Source of the DNA: Yeguia hominis | GTDB taxonomy: Bacteria > Bacillota > Clostridia > Oscillospirales > Acutalibacteraceae | Length of the DNA: 64,000 nucleotides | Assembly: GCF_014384705.1 (NCBI RefSeq) | Contig: NZ_JACRSN010000020.1 | Span: forward strand, 3,659 to 67,658 | Direction of reading: 5' to 3' | Shown: positions 17,502 to 25,919 of the stretch, piece after piece | How the letters are laid out: each line of letters opens with the position of its first letter | How positions within the stretch are numbered: the stretch's first letter is position 1 | Made by a program: the position numbers and the translations under genes | Notes under the pieces: generated by a model | The model's database searches: none | What the model was told of the DNA's origin: nothing | What the model saw: only the letters and a program-made list of their open reading frames with translations

Positions 17502-17543
17502 AAAACAGGAACACACCAGAAAAAACCGCTCCGCAGTGAAATC
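17460..17543 (+). promoter_or_regulatory. candidate antiterminator pairing
   Basis: GGTTTCGCTGC (17460-17470, leader codons 27-30) can pair with GCAGTGAAATC (17533-17543) over 11 contiguous base pairs, two of them G-U. The second segment is the 5' arm and loop of the downstream terminator hairpin, so the two structures exclude each other. A ribosome stalled in the aromatic run at codons 10-20 leaves the first segment free. This is inference from base complementarity. Confidence 0.6.
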
Positions 17544-17559
17544 ACTGCGGAGCTTTTTT
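17528..17559 (+). terminator. attenuator terminator of the aromatic operon
   Basis: The stem GCTCCGCAGTG/CACTGCGGAGC with a four-base loop (17528-17553) is followed by six T residues. It sits after the leader-peptide stop and 66 bases before aroF, so transcription must pass it to reach the genes. Confidence 0.92.
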
Positions 17560-17625
17560 ATTGTCGCTTATCCCCATTCGTGCGCAGCAGAAACCAATCC
17601 AGATTTTAAACAGGAGGAGTGCACC

Positions 17626-18633
17626 ATGATCGTATTATTAAAGGAAAACCCGAATGCTTCCCAGCTGGAAAACTTAATGAACTGGCTGAAAAGCTTTGAC
17701 ATCGAAGTACACGTCAGCAAAGGAATCCATCAAACCATTCTCGGCCTGATCGGCGACACCTCTCTGCTGGATATTGATCTGCTCAAAGCGCTCGATATTG
17801 TAGAGGATGTCAAGCGGATTCAGGAGCCCTATAAAAATGCGAACCGAAAATTCCATCCACAGGACACCATTGTCGACGTCCACGGGGTCAAAATTGGAGG
17901 CGGCAATTTTCAGATCATCGCCGGCCCCTGTTCGGTAGAATCTGAAGCACAGATCTGCGGCATTGCCAAAAGCGTCAAAGCCTCCGGCGCAACTTTGCTG
18001 CGCGGCGGCGCGTTCAAACCGCGCACCTCGCCATACGCGTTCCAGGGCCTTCGGGACGAAGGCATTTCCCTGCTTTTGGAAGCGAAAAAAGAGACCGGTC
18101 TCCCCATTGTCACCGAAATCATGGATCTTTCCCAGCTTCACCTGTTTGAAGACGTCGACGTCATTCAGGTCGGTGCCAGAAACATGCAAAATTTCGAGCT
18201 GCTGAAAGAACTCGGTCATATCAAAAAACCGATCCTTTTAAAAAGAGGTCTCTCGAGCACCCTGCAGGAACTTTTGATGAGTGCAGAATACATTATGGCG
18301 GGCGGAAACCCCAACGTCATTCTCTGCGAACGCGGAATCCGCACATTCGAAACTGCTACCAGAAACACCCTGGACATCTCGGCAATTCCGGTACTGAAAA
18401 GTCTTTCCCATCTTCCGGTTATTGTCGATCCGAGCCACAGTACCGGCATTTCCCGGTTCGTCCCGCCAATGGCAGTTGCTTCGGCCGCCGCAGGCGCTGA
18501 CGGCCTGATCATCGAAGTGCATAACGATCCGCAGCACGCACTTTGCGATGGCGCACAATCCCTGACGCCGCAGCAGTTCGACGATGTCGTCAAGGCGGTT
18601 CATGCGGTTCTTCCATACGCCTATCACCGGTAA
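17626..18633 (+). CDS. aroF: 3-deoxy-7-phosphoheptulonate (DAHP) synthase
   Basis: Encodes 335 residues; ATG 17626 behind AGGAGGAG. Residues 1-70 form the ferredoxin-like regulatory domain of the Iβ group (MIVLLKENPNASQLENLMNW). The barrel follows with AGPCSVES, LRGGAFKPRTSPYAFQG, LLKRGL and VDPSHSTG, which carry the phosphoenolpyruvate, erythrose-4-phosphate and metal sites. It catalyses the first step of the shikimate pathway. The N-terminal domain usually confers feedback inhibition by Phe or Tyr, in addition to the attenuator upstream. First gene of an eight-gene operon. Confidence 0.95.
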   Translation: MIVLLKENPNASQLENLMNWLKSFDIEVHVSKGIHQTILGLIGDTSLLDIDLLKALDIVEDVKRIQEPYKNANRKFHPQDTIVDVHGVKIGGGNFQIIAGPCSVESEAQICGIAKSVKASGATLLRGGAFKPRTSPYAFQGLRDEGISLLLEAKKETGLPIVTEIMDLSQLHLFEDVDVIQVGARNMQNFELLKELGHIKKPILLKRGLSSTLQELLMSAEYIMAGGNPNVILCERGIRTFETATRNTLDISAIPVLKSLSHLPVIVDPSHSTGISRFVPPMAVASAAAGADGLIIEVHNDPQHALCDGAQSLTPQQFDDVVKAVHAVLPYAYHR

Positions 18634-18706
18634 TTGGATTTTGGATGTTTCTTCAAATCGTTTCTACGCAATTTAATTTAACGTACGATAGAAAGGAAGG
18701 CTTTTC

Positions 18707-19555
18707 ATGGAAATCGGAATTGTCGGGCTGGGCCTGATCGGCGGATCTCTCGCAAAAACCGTTCAAATGCATACGGAGCACACCGTGTATGGTCGGGATC
18801 TCCGTCAGCCGGTCGTTTTAAAGGCCAAACTCATAGATGCAATTGATGGCGAACTGACAGATTCGCGTATAGAAACCTGTGATCTTCTGATTCTTGCGCT
18901 CTACCCGGACGATACCGTCGCATTCCTGCGCGAAAACGCAGACCGCATCCGCCCCGGAACCATCGTCGTGGATTGCTGCGGCATTAAGCGCCCGGTCTGC
19001 AACGCCGCTTTCCCGCTTGCAAGCGCGCACGGTTTCACCTTTGTCGGCGGTCATCCGATGGCCGGAATTGAGCATTCCGGATTTGATTTTGCAAAAGGGA
19101 CGCTCTTTGAAGGCGCATCCATGATTTTGGTTCCGGATCCGCTTGTGGATATCGCCGTTTTGGAACAGCTCAAAACTTTCTTTCTCTCCATCGGGTTTGG
19201 CTCCATCAAACTTTCCACACCGGAAGAGCACGATCACATTATCGCCTACACCTCTCAGCTCGCCCATGTTCTCTCCAGCGCCTATGTCAAAAGTCCTTCC
19301 GCGCTGGCGCACGTCGGATTTTCCGCCGGAAGCTTTAAGGATATGACTCGCGTCGCAACGCTGAACGAGACCATGTGGACAGAACTGTTTTTGGAAAACA
19401 GGGACTATCTCGCAGAGGAAGTAGCCGGGCTGATTGAACGCCTGCAAAGCTATCTCGACGCAATTTCCGCAGAAGACGCCCCGGCGCTTCAGGCTCTCCT
19501 GCGCGAAGGCAGGGAACGCAAGGCCGTTTTGAACCAAAAGGAGCTTGCCTTATGA
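18707..19555 (+). CDS. tyrA: prephenate dehydrogenase
   Basis: Encodes 282 residues; ATG 18707 behind GAAAGGAAGG. It begins MEIGIVGLGLIGGSLAK, the NAD-binding loop, and carries GHPMAGIEHSGF, the prephenate-binding His motif of TyrA. A helical C-terminal dimerisation domain follows, with no ACT domain. It oxidatively decarboxylates prephenate to 4-hydroxyphenylpyruvate for tyrosine. The stop overlaps the aroB start by four bases (ATGA), indicating translational coupling. Confidence 0.94.
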   Translation: MEIGIVGLGLIGGSLAKTVQMHTEHTVYGRDLRQPVVLKAKLIDAIDGELTDSRIETCDLLILALYPDDTVAFLRENADRIRPGTIVVDCCGIKRPVCNAAFPLASAHGFTFVGGHPMAGIEHSGFDFAKGTLFEGASMILVPDPLVDIAVLEQLKTFFLSIGFGSIKLSTPEEHDHIIAYTSQLAHVLSSAYVKSPSALAHVGFSAGSFKDMTRVATLNETMWTELFLENRDYLAEEVAGLIERLQSYLDAISAEDAPALQALLREGRERKAVLNQKELAL

Positions 19556-20616
19556 CGCGCGTCACGGTGGGAACCGGAAAATCTTATGACGTCCTCATCG
19601 GACGCGGCCTGCTCCAGGACACCGGCAAATTCATCCGCACAGCGGTCAATCGATGCACTGCCGCCGTGATTACCGATGACCGCGTCGACACACTGTACGG
19701 AGACTGCGTGTGCGACTCGCTCAAAAGCGCCGGCTTCCGGGTGCTCCGATATGTTTTTCCGCATGGAGAGGCCTCCAAAAGCCTTTCGACCTATGCCGAC
19801 ATTCTTGCGTTTCTCGCACAGAATCAGGTTACGCGGTCTGATATTCTCATCGCGCTCGGCGGCGGTGTCACCGGCGATCTCACAGGCTTCTGTGCGGCAA
19901 GCTATTTGCGCGGAATTCGGTTTGTGCAGATTCCGACAACCTTTTTGGCAGCGGTAGACTCTTCTGTCGGCGGAAAGACCGGCGTCAACCTAGAGGCTGG
20001 GAAAAATCTCGTCGGCGCCTTCTGGCAACCGTCGCTGGTTCTTTGTGACTGCGACACCTTTGCAACACTCTCACCGGAAATTTTTGCAGACGGCGCGGCG
20101 GAAACCATTAAATACGGCGTCATTGCCGACCGGAACTTATTTGCTTCCCTGCAGGAAGACGGGTTCACTTCGAAATTGACCGACACCGTAACGCGCTGCG
20201 TACAGATCAAAAGCCAGATTGTCTCCCGTGATGAGTTCGACACCGGCGAGCGGCAGCTGCTCAATTTCGGTCACACCGTCGGGCATGCGATTGAAAAGCA
20301 AAGTCAGTTTTCGATTTCCCACGGCCATGCGGTCGCGATCGGAATGACGGTCGTCAGCCGTGCAGCGGAAGCACAAGGATTGTGCGCCGGATGCGCTGCG
20401 CCGCTGGAAGCTCTGCTAAAACAGAGCGGGCTGCCCACCGTTTCGCCTTATGGGCTTTCGTGCCTGTTGTCCGGTATGGCTTCGGACAAAAAACGTTCAG
20501 GCAATACGATCCAGCTTGTCGTGCCCGCTGAACTTGGGCGGTGCGTTTTGCGTCCGATGCCGCTCGAACAGCTGCGGGATTTTTTATCCGACGGATTTCT
20601 TGAAAAAGGAGGCTAA
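19552..20616 (+). CDS. aroB: 3-dehydroquinate synthase
   Basis: Encodes 354 residues. It has NAD-binding GGGVTGDLTGF, the active-site stretch PTTFLAAVDSSVGGKTGVN, and metal ligands in EIFADGAAETIKYG, NFGHTVGHAIE and SHGHAVAIGM. It closes DAHP to 3-dehydroquinate, the second step of the pathway. The start codon overlaps the tyrA stop; three bases separate its stop from aroA. Confidence 0.96.
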   Translation: MTRVTVGTGKSYDVLIGRGLLQDTGKFIRTAVNRCTAAVITDDRVDTLYGDCVCDSLKSAGFRVLRYVFPHGEASKSLSTYADILAFLAQNQVTRSDILIALGGGVTGDLTGFCAASYLRGIRFVQIPTTFLAAVDSSVGGKTGVNLEAGKNLVGAFWQPSLVLCDCDTFATLSPEIFADGAAETIKYGVIADRNLFASLQEDGFTSKLTDTVTRCVQIKSQIVSRDEFDTGERQLLNFGHTVGHAIEKQSQFSISHGHAVAIGMTVVSRAAEAQGLCAGCAAPLEALLKQSGLPTVSPYGLSCLLSGMASDKKRSGNTIQLVVPAELGRCVLRPMPLEQLRDFLSDGFLEKGG

Positions 20617-20619
20617 CCG

Positions 20620-21834
20620 ATGGATCTCGAAATTTCTCCCTCCACGTTATGCGGATCGATTCCGGCACAGCCTTCGAAATCCGCTGCACACCGCGCACTG
20701 ATCTGTGCCGCGCTGGCAGACCGCCCCACGGAGATCCAAATCCGCACCCTTTCAGCGGATATCCGGGCAACACTCGCCTGTCTGACAGCGCTCGGCGCGG
20801 CCTTTTCGCCGGCCGTGCAGGGAATCCGCGTACTGCCAATTTCCAAACCCGCCGCCTCTGCCGTTCTGGACTGCGGAGAGAGCGGATCGACCTTGCGGTT
20901 TCTGCTGCCGGTAGCTGCCGTATTGTGTCCGGAAAGCAAATTTCTCGGGCATGGGCGCCTGCCAAACCGGCCGCTTACACCGCTGACCACGCAGATGCAG
21001 GCGCACGGATGCGTCTTTTCGCAGCAGGCGCTTCCGTTTACGGTATACGGTCCGCTTTCACCCGGCATTTTTTCACTTCCCGGGAACATCAGCTCTCAAT
21101 ACCTTTCCGGTCTGCTCTTCGCGTTACCGCTTTTGTCGGAGGACAGTGAGATTCAGCTCACGGCAAGGCTGGAATCGTCGGCTTATGTGGACATGACGCT
21201 GCAAACACTTCGCCGGTTTGGCGTAGACGTTTCGGTATCCGAAACCGGATACCGCATCTCCGGCGCATCTTCATACCGCTCTCCGGGCAACCTTTCTATA
21301 GAAGGCGATTGGTCAAATGCGGCCTTTTTCCTGACTGCCGCCCTGTTTGGGCATTCTGTTTCCGTCACCGGTCTATCTCCCAATTCGGCGCAGGGCGATC
21401 GCGCCATTGTGCCGCTTCTTGCGCAGTTCCGAAGCGCTGCTGCACGCCGGGAAATCGATGTTTCCGGCATTCCGGATCTTGTGCCGATTCTCGCGGTCGC
21501 AGCCTGCGGAACAAGCGGGACAACCCTTCTTGCCAATGCCGCCCGGCTGCGTCTGAAGGAAAGCGACCGGTTATCGACCACCACTGCCATGCTGACCGCA
21601 CTGGGCGCCCCCATTGAAGAGCGGCCCGACGCGCTGGTAATTCACGGCGGGGCGCCGCTCCACGGTGCGACGGTGGATTCCTTTGGCGATCACCGCATCG
21701 CCATGGCCGCTGCAATCGCAGCCCTTTTGTGCAGCAGCGCTGTCCGGATCCGCAATGCGGAGGCCGTCAACAAATCTTACCCGGATTTTTATCACGATTT
21801 TCAGAAATTGGGAGGAATCGTCCATGGCGTCTGA
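20620..21834 (+). CDS. aroA: 5-enolpyruvylshikimate-3-phosphate synthase
   Basis: Encodes 404 residues; AAGGAGG precedes ATG 20620. PSKSAAHRALICAAL holds the phosphate-binding Lys/Ser/Arg, CGESGSTLRFLLP the phosphoenolpyruvate site, and NRPLTPL, GNISSQYLSGLLFALP and KESDRLSTT complete the two-domain inside-out barrel. It makes EPSP from shikimate-3-phosphate. The last 11 bases overlap aroC. Confidence 0.95.
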   Translation: MDLEISPSTLCGSIPAQPSKSAAHRALICAALADRPTEIQIRTLSADIRATLACLTALGAAFSPAVQGIRVLPISKPAASAVLDCGESGSTLRFLLPVAAVLCPESKFLGHGRLPNRPLTPLTTQMQAHGCVFSQQALPFTVYGPLSPGIFSLPGNISSQYLSGLLFALPLLSEDSEIQLTARLESSAYVDMTLQTLRRFGVDVSVSETGYRISGASSYRSPGNLSIEGDWSNAAFFLTAALFGHSVSVTGLSPNSAQGDRAIVPLLAQFRSAAARREIDVSGIPDLVPILAVAACGTSGTTLLANAARLRLKESDRLSTTTAMLTALGAPIEERPDALVIHGGAPLHGATVDSFGDHRIAMAAAIAALLCSSAVRIRNAEAVNKSYPDFYHDFQKLGGIVHGV

Positions 21835-22909
21835 ATTCGGAAAACAGCTTAAAATCTCCATTTTCGGAGAATCTCACGGCCCGGCCATCGGCGTCGTGAT
21901 CGACGGTCTGCCGGCCGGAGAGGCCCTCAACCTCTCTGTTTTGCAGCAATTTCTCGCCCGCCGCGCACCGGGGCAAAACCGGATGACAACCGCGCGGAAA
22001 GAACCGGATCTCCCACAGATTCTCTCCGGCGTTTTGGCGGGCAAAACGACCGGCGCGCCGCTCTGCGCCGTGATTCAGAACACGGACATGCACGCTTCTG
22101 ACTATGCGAATCTCCGGGATATTCCGCGGCCGTCTCACGCCGATTATCCGGCCTTTCTGCACTATCACGGTTATCAGGACATTCGCGGCGGCGGCCATTT
22201 CTCCGGACGTTTGACTGCGCCGCTCTGCATCGCGGGGGGAATCTGTCTGCAGATTCTCGGCCGACGCGGCATTTTCGTCGGCTCTCATCTCGCCTCTGTC
22301 GGCCCGGTTTCTGACTGGCGGTTCGACGCGGCGTCCGTCACGCCGGAGCTGCTCTCTTCACTCTGCCAAAAATCGTTTCCCGTTCTCAGCGAGGAGGCCG
22401 GCATCAAAATGCAGGCGGAAATCGACGACGCCCGCAAGGCGCTCGATTCTGTCGGCGGCACCATTGAATGCGCCGTAACCGGATACCCTGCCGGTATCGG
22501 CGGCCCCATGTTCGACGGTGTAGAAAACCGGCTTTCGGCGGCCTTGTTCGGCATTCCGGCCGTGCGCGGCGTCGAATTTGGCGCCGGATTTGATGCAGCC
22601 GCAATGCGCGGCTCTGCACACAATGACGCATATTGCTGCCGCGAGGGACAAATTATCACACAAACCAACCGGCACGGCGGCATTCTCGGCGGCATTTCTA
22701 CCGGCATGCCGATCGTATTCCGCGTCGCCATCAAGCCGACCCCTTCCATTGCGCAGGAACAGGATTCCGTCAGCCTTTCCCGTATGGAACCGGTCAAACT
22801 GCAAATCAAAGGACGGCACGACCCCTGCATTGCCGTTCGGGCGCTTCCGTGCGTAGAAGCAGCAGCGGCCGCTGTTCTTTTGGATCTTCTGCTCAGCGAA
22901 TCAAACTAG
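21824..22909 (+). CDS. aroC: chorismate synthase
   Basis: Encodes 361 residues from ATG 21824, chosen for GGGAGG upstream; a longer frame back to 21665 is only aroA read in another frame. FGESHGPAIGVVIDGLP, RRAPGQNRMTTARKE, RGGGHFSGRLTA and GGILGGISTGMP are the family signatures that hold reduced FMN and EPSP. It forms chorismate. The start lies within the end of aroA, which implies coupled translation. Confidence 0.96.
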   Translation: MASEFGKQLKISIFGESHGPAIGVVIDGLPAGEALNLSVLQQFLARRAPGQNRMTTARKEPDLPQILSGVLAGKTTGAPLCAVIQNTDMHASDYANLRDIPRPSHADYPAFLHYHGYQDIRGGGHFSGRLTAPLCIAGGICLQILGRRGIFVGSHLASVGPVSDWRFDAASVTPELLSSLCQKSFPVLSEEAGIKMQAEIDDARKALDSVGGTIECAVTGYPAGIGGPMFDGVENRLSAALFGIPAVRGVEFGAGFDAAAMRGSAHNDAYCCREGQIITQTNRHGGILGGISTGMPIVFRVAIKPTPSIAQEQDSVSLSRMEPVKLQIKGRHDPCIAVRALPCVEAAAAAVLLDLLLSESN

Positions 22910-22923
22910 AAGGAGGACTTCTC

Positions 22924-24063
22924 ATGGATCTCACAGATTATCGGGCACAAATCGACAGCATCGACGACCAGCTCATGGAGCTTTTCAACCAACGGATGCA
23001 GATCAGTGCAAAAATCGCGGAATACAAATCCGCCCACCACATTGGAACCAAGGTCAAAAGCCGGGAACGCAGCATTCTCAGCCGTGTTTCAGAACAGGCA
23101 GACGAGGGGCTGGACGGCTATGCACGCGTTCTCTTCTCCACATTGTTTGATGTCAGCCGCGCTTACCAGAACAGCTTAAACGCGACAGAGACCGCACTTT
23201 CCCGCGAACTTACAGAAGCTGTCCAAAACACGCCGGCGCTGTTCCCGACAAAGGGTGTCGTTGCCTGCCAGGGGGTGGAAGGCGCATACTCGCAGATTGC
23301 CTGCGATAAGCTCTTTTCTTTCGCCAATATTCTATATTTCAAAACATTTGAGGGCGTCTTCCAGGCCGTTGAAAAAGGGCTTTGCGAATTCGGAATTTTA
23401 CCGATTGAAAACAGCTCCTACGGAAGCGTCAATGAAGTCTATGATTTGATGCGGCACTTCAATTTTCATATTGTCCGCAGCCTAAAGCTCAAAATTGACC
23501 ATGCGCTTTTGGCGAAACCCGGCAAACAGCTTTCCGATATCAAAGAGATTTTCTCCCATGAACAGGCGCTCGGCCAGTGCAGTGCCTTTTTAAAACAGCT
23601 GGGAGATGTCAAAATTACAGTTTGTGAAAACACGGCTGCAGCCGCAAAAATGGTCTCCGATTCCGACCGAGAAGACATCGCCGCAATTTCCTCTCATGAA
23701 TGCGCGGAACTTTACGGACTTTCCATTCTTTCCGATGACATTCAGAACAGCGACAGCAATTTCACCCGCTTCATCTGCATCACCAAGGATCTGCGGATTT
23801 TCCCCGGTTCCAATAAGATCAGCCTGATGCTCTCGCTGCCGCACCGCCCGGGTGCACTCTATGCGTTCATGTCCAAAATCGCGGCGCTCGGTCTGAATGT
23901 TTCCAAACTCGAAAGCCGGCCGATTCCGGGAAAAGACTTTGAATTTCTGTTCTATTTTGACATCGACGCTTCCGTAATTTCTCCGGAAGTGATTCATTTC
24001 CTGAGCGACCTTTCCAAGGAACCGGAGATGTTCATGTTCCTCGGGAATTATTCTGAAGCTTAA
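22924..24063 (+). CDS. pheA: chorismate mutase / prephenate dehydratase (P-protein)
   Basis: Encodes 379 residues from ATG 22924 behind AAGGAGG. Residues 1-90 are an AroQ-type chorismate mutase (YRAQIDSIDDQLMELFNQR). About 110-290 is prephenate dehydratase (QGVEGAYSQIA, LPIENSSYGSV, FTRFICIT). About 295-379 is an ACT domain with RPGALYAFM and LESRPIPGKDFEFLF, which in this family senses phenylalanine. It converts chorismate to phenylpyruvate and should be feedback inhibited by Phe. The stop codon TAA overlaps the first base of a possible upstream ATG for the next gene. Confidence 0.95.
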   Translation: MDLTDYRAQIDSIDDQLMELFNQRMQISAKIAEYKSAHHIGTKVKSRERSILSRVSEQADEGLDGYARVLFSTLFDVSRAYQNSLNATETALSRELTEAVQNTPALFPTKGVVACQGVEGAYSQIACDKLFSFANILYFKTFEGVFQAVEKGLCEFGILPIENSSYGSVNEVYDLMRHFNFHIVRSLKLKIDHALLAKPGKQLSDIKEIFSHEQALGQCSAFLKQLGDVKITVCENTAAAAKMVSDSDREDIAAISSHECAELYGLSILSDDIQNSDSNFTRFICITKDLRIFPGSNKISLMLSLPHRPGALYAFMSKIAALGLNVSKLESRPIPGKDFEFLFYFDIDASVISPEVIHFLSDLSKEPEMFMFLGNYSEA

Positions 24064-24083
24064 TGAAAAGGGGCAGTCGCCAT

Positions 24084-25322
24084 ATGATCTGCGGTCTGAT
24101 CGGGGAGAAGCTCTCGCACAGCTATTCCAAACGCATTCACAATCGAATCGCCGACTACGATTATGCACTTTACAGTCTCCCGCCGGAAGCGCTTGCCGCG
24201 TTTCTGCAGGGGGAATACCGCGGAATGAATGTCACCATTCCCTACAAAAAAGCGGTGATTCCCTTTTGCGATACGCTCTCCGATACTGCCCGGACAATCG
24301 GCAGTGTCAATACGCTGGTGCGGGATAAGGACGGCCTACTGCACGGCTACAATACGGACAGCGCCGGATTTTTGTCCATGGCTGCCCGGGCCGGGATCTC
24401 TTTTCAAGACAAAAAAGTTCTGATTCTCGGTACCGGCGGAACCTCTCTGACGGTATCGTATGCCGTTCGGCAGGCCGGCGCACGCGAAACCGTTTTGGTC
24501 TCCCGAAACGGCCCGATCCATTACGAAAATGTTTCCGAAAAAGCCGGAGATGCGCAAATTCTTGTAAACACCACGCCTTGCGGGATGTTTCCGCATAATG
24601 GCGGCCGTCTTCTGGATCTCTCGAAATTCCCCCTGTGCTGCGGCGTGCTCGACGTGGTCTACAACCCCCTGCGCACCCAGCTGATTCTCGATGCACAGGC
24701 ATTGGGAATTCCCTGCTCCGGCGGGCTGCCGATGCTTGTCGCGCAGGCGGTGGAGGCCTCCCGCCTTTTCACGGGAACTCCGCTTCCTACAGAAACCACG
24801 GAAACGGTTCTGCGGGAACTGCTTGCAGAGGCCGAAAACATTGTGCTGATCGGAATGCCCGGCAGCGGAAAATCCTCTGTCGGCGCAGCGGTTGCCGAAC
24901 GGTTAAACCGGGAACTGCTCGACACCGATTTGCTGATCGAAAAATCTGCCGGCATGCGGATTCCGGAAATTTTTGCGCGCTTTGGAGAAGCTGAATTCCG
25001 AAAGCTCGAACGCACGATTTGTGCGGAATGCGGAAAGCAGACCGGAAAGGTCATTGCCACCGGCGGCGGTGCGCCGCTTTTCCCGGAAAATGTCGCCGCC
25101 TTACGGCAAAACGGGCGAGTCTATCTGCTCACCCGCGCACTTTCCGATCTGGCTACCGAAGGCCGCCCGCTCTCAAAAGATACCGCAACGCTGGCGGTCA
25201 TGGAACAAGAGCGCCTGCCCTTCTATCAGGCTGCCAGCGATCAGACCATCCGTAATCATGCGTCCGTCCCGGCCGCTGCGCTTGCAATTGAGGAGGATTT
25301 TTATGAAGCTACTCGTTCTTAA
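24084..25322 (+). CDS. aroE-aroK: fused shikimate dehydrogenase-shikimate kinase
   Basis: Encodes 412 residues from ATG 24084, which has AAAAGGGG at a workable distance; the earlier ATG at 24063 overlaps the pheA stop and would add seven residues unlike AroE. Residues 1-250 are shikimate dehydrogenase: KLSHSYSKRIHN, NVTIPYKKAV with the catalytic Lys, YNTDSAGF, LGTGGTS for NADP. Residues about 258-412 are shikimate kinase: IGMPGSGKSSVG (Walker A), LLDTDLLIE, FGEAEFRKLE and ATGGGAP. The fusion joins two consecutive steps. The C-terminal 20 bases overlap aroQ. Confidence 0.94.
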   Translation: MICGLIGEKLSHSYSKRIHNRIADYDYALYSLPPEALAAFLQGEYRGMNVTIPYKKAVIPFCDTLSDTARTIGSVNTLVRDKDGLLHGYNTDSAGFLSMAARAGISFQDKKVLILGTGGTSLTVSYAVRQAGARETVLVSRNGPIHYENVSEKAGDAQILVNTTPCGMFPHNGGRLLDLSKFPLCCGVLDVVYNPLRTQLILDAQALGIPCSGGLPMLVAQAVEASRLFTGTPLPTETTETVLRELLAEAENIVLIGMPGSGKSSVGAAVAERLNRELLDTDLLIEKSAGMRIPEIFARFGEAEFRKLERTICAECGKQTGKVIATGGGAPLFPENVAALRQNGRVYLLTRALSDLATEGRPLSKDTATLAVMEQERLPFYQAASDQTIRNHASVPAAALAIEEDFYEATRS

Positions 25323-25740
25323 CGGACCCAACATCAATTTACTCGGCATTCGTGAAAAGGCCGTCTATGGCAGCGAATCCTATGACGCCCTGCTCGCGCT
25401 GGTGCAAAAAGCCGGTTCGGACTGCGGCGTCTCCGTCGATACGTTTCAGTCGAATCACGAGGGCGCCATTGTCGACGCGATCCAGGCGGCCTACGGTGTT
25501 TATGACGGAATTGTCATCAACCCTGCCGCTTATACGCACACCAGCATCGCCATCCTGGACGCGCTGAAGGCGGTTTCCATTCCGGCTGTGGAGGTTCATA
25601 TTTCCGATGTCCGGAAGCGGGAAGACTTCCGACAGATTTCCTACGCGGGAATGGCCTGCATCAAGTCCTTTATCGGGCTTGGGCTGGACGGCTACCGACA
25701 GGCCATTTTCTTTTTGGCCGATTATTTAAAACAGGCGTAA
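25303..25740 (+). CDS. aroQ: type II 3-dehydroquinate dehydratase
   Basis: Encodes 145 residues from ATG 25303, with GAGGAGG upstream, inside the end of the aroE-aroK gene. LVLNGPNINLLGIRE, the catalytic Tyr in REKAVYGSESY, FQSNHEGAIVDAI, INPAAYTHTSIA and VEVHISDV are the type II signatures. It dehydrates 3-dehydroquinate. Last gene of the operon; a terminator follows directly. Confidence 0.95.
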   Translation: MKLLVLNGPNINLLGIREKAVYGSESYDALLALVQKAGSDCGVSVDTFQSNHEGAIVDAIQAAYGVYDGIVINPAAYTHTSIAILDALKAVSIPAVEVHISDVRKREDFRQISYAGMACIKSFIGLGLDGYRQAIFFLADYLKQA

Positions 25741-25742
25741 TC

Positions 25743-25783
25743 ACCGGGCTTTCCTTCGCTGGAAAGCCCGGTTTCTCTTCTTT
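25743..25783 (+). terminator. terminator of the aromatic operon
   Basis: A 12-bp perfect stem ACCGGGCTTTCC/GGAAAGCCCGGT with a six-base loop (25743-25772), followed by the T-rich TTCTCTTCTTT, starts three bases after the aroQ stop. Confidence 0.88.
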
Positions 25784-25919
25784 GCGCGCCATTGCCAGCC
25801 TGTGCGCCGCATGTTATAATAAGGCTATTCTTGCAACGAACGATTTCCCGCAGTGCGCGTTCACGGTTTTCTGCAGTTCGCGCTTCTGCATCGTATTTTA
25901 TTGGGAAAGCTGGGATATT

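Noticed and set aside
17346..17625. T-box riboswitch upstream of aroF
   Set aside because: The leader is short, has no AGGGUGG-like T-box sequence or specifier stem, and instead carries a peptide frame rich in Phe and Tyr.
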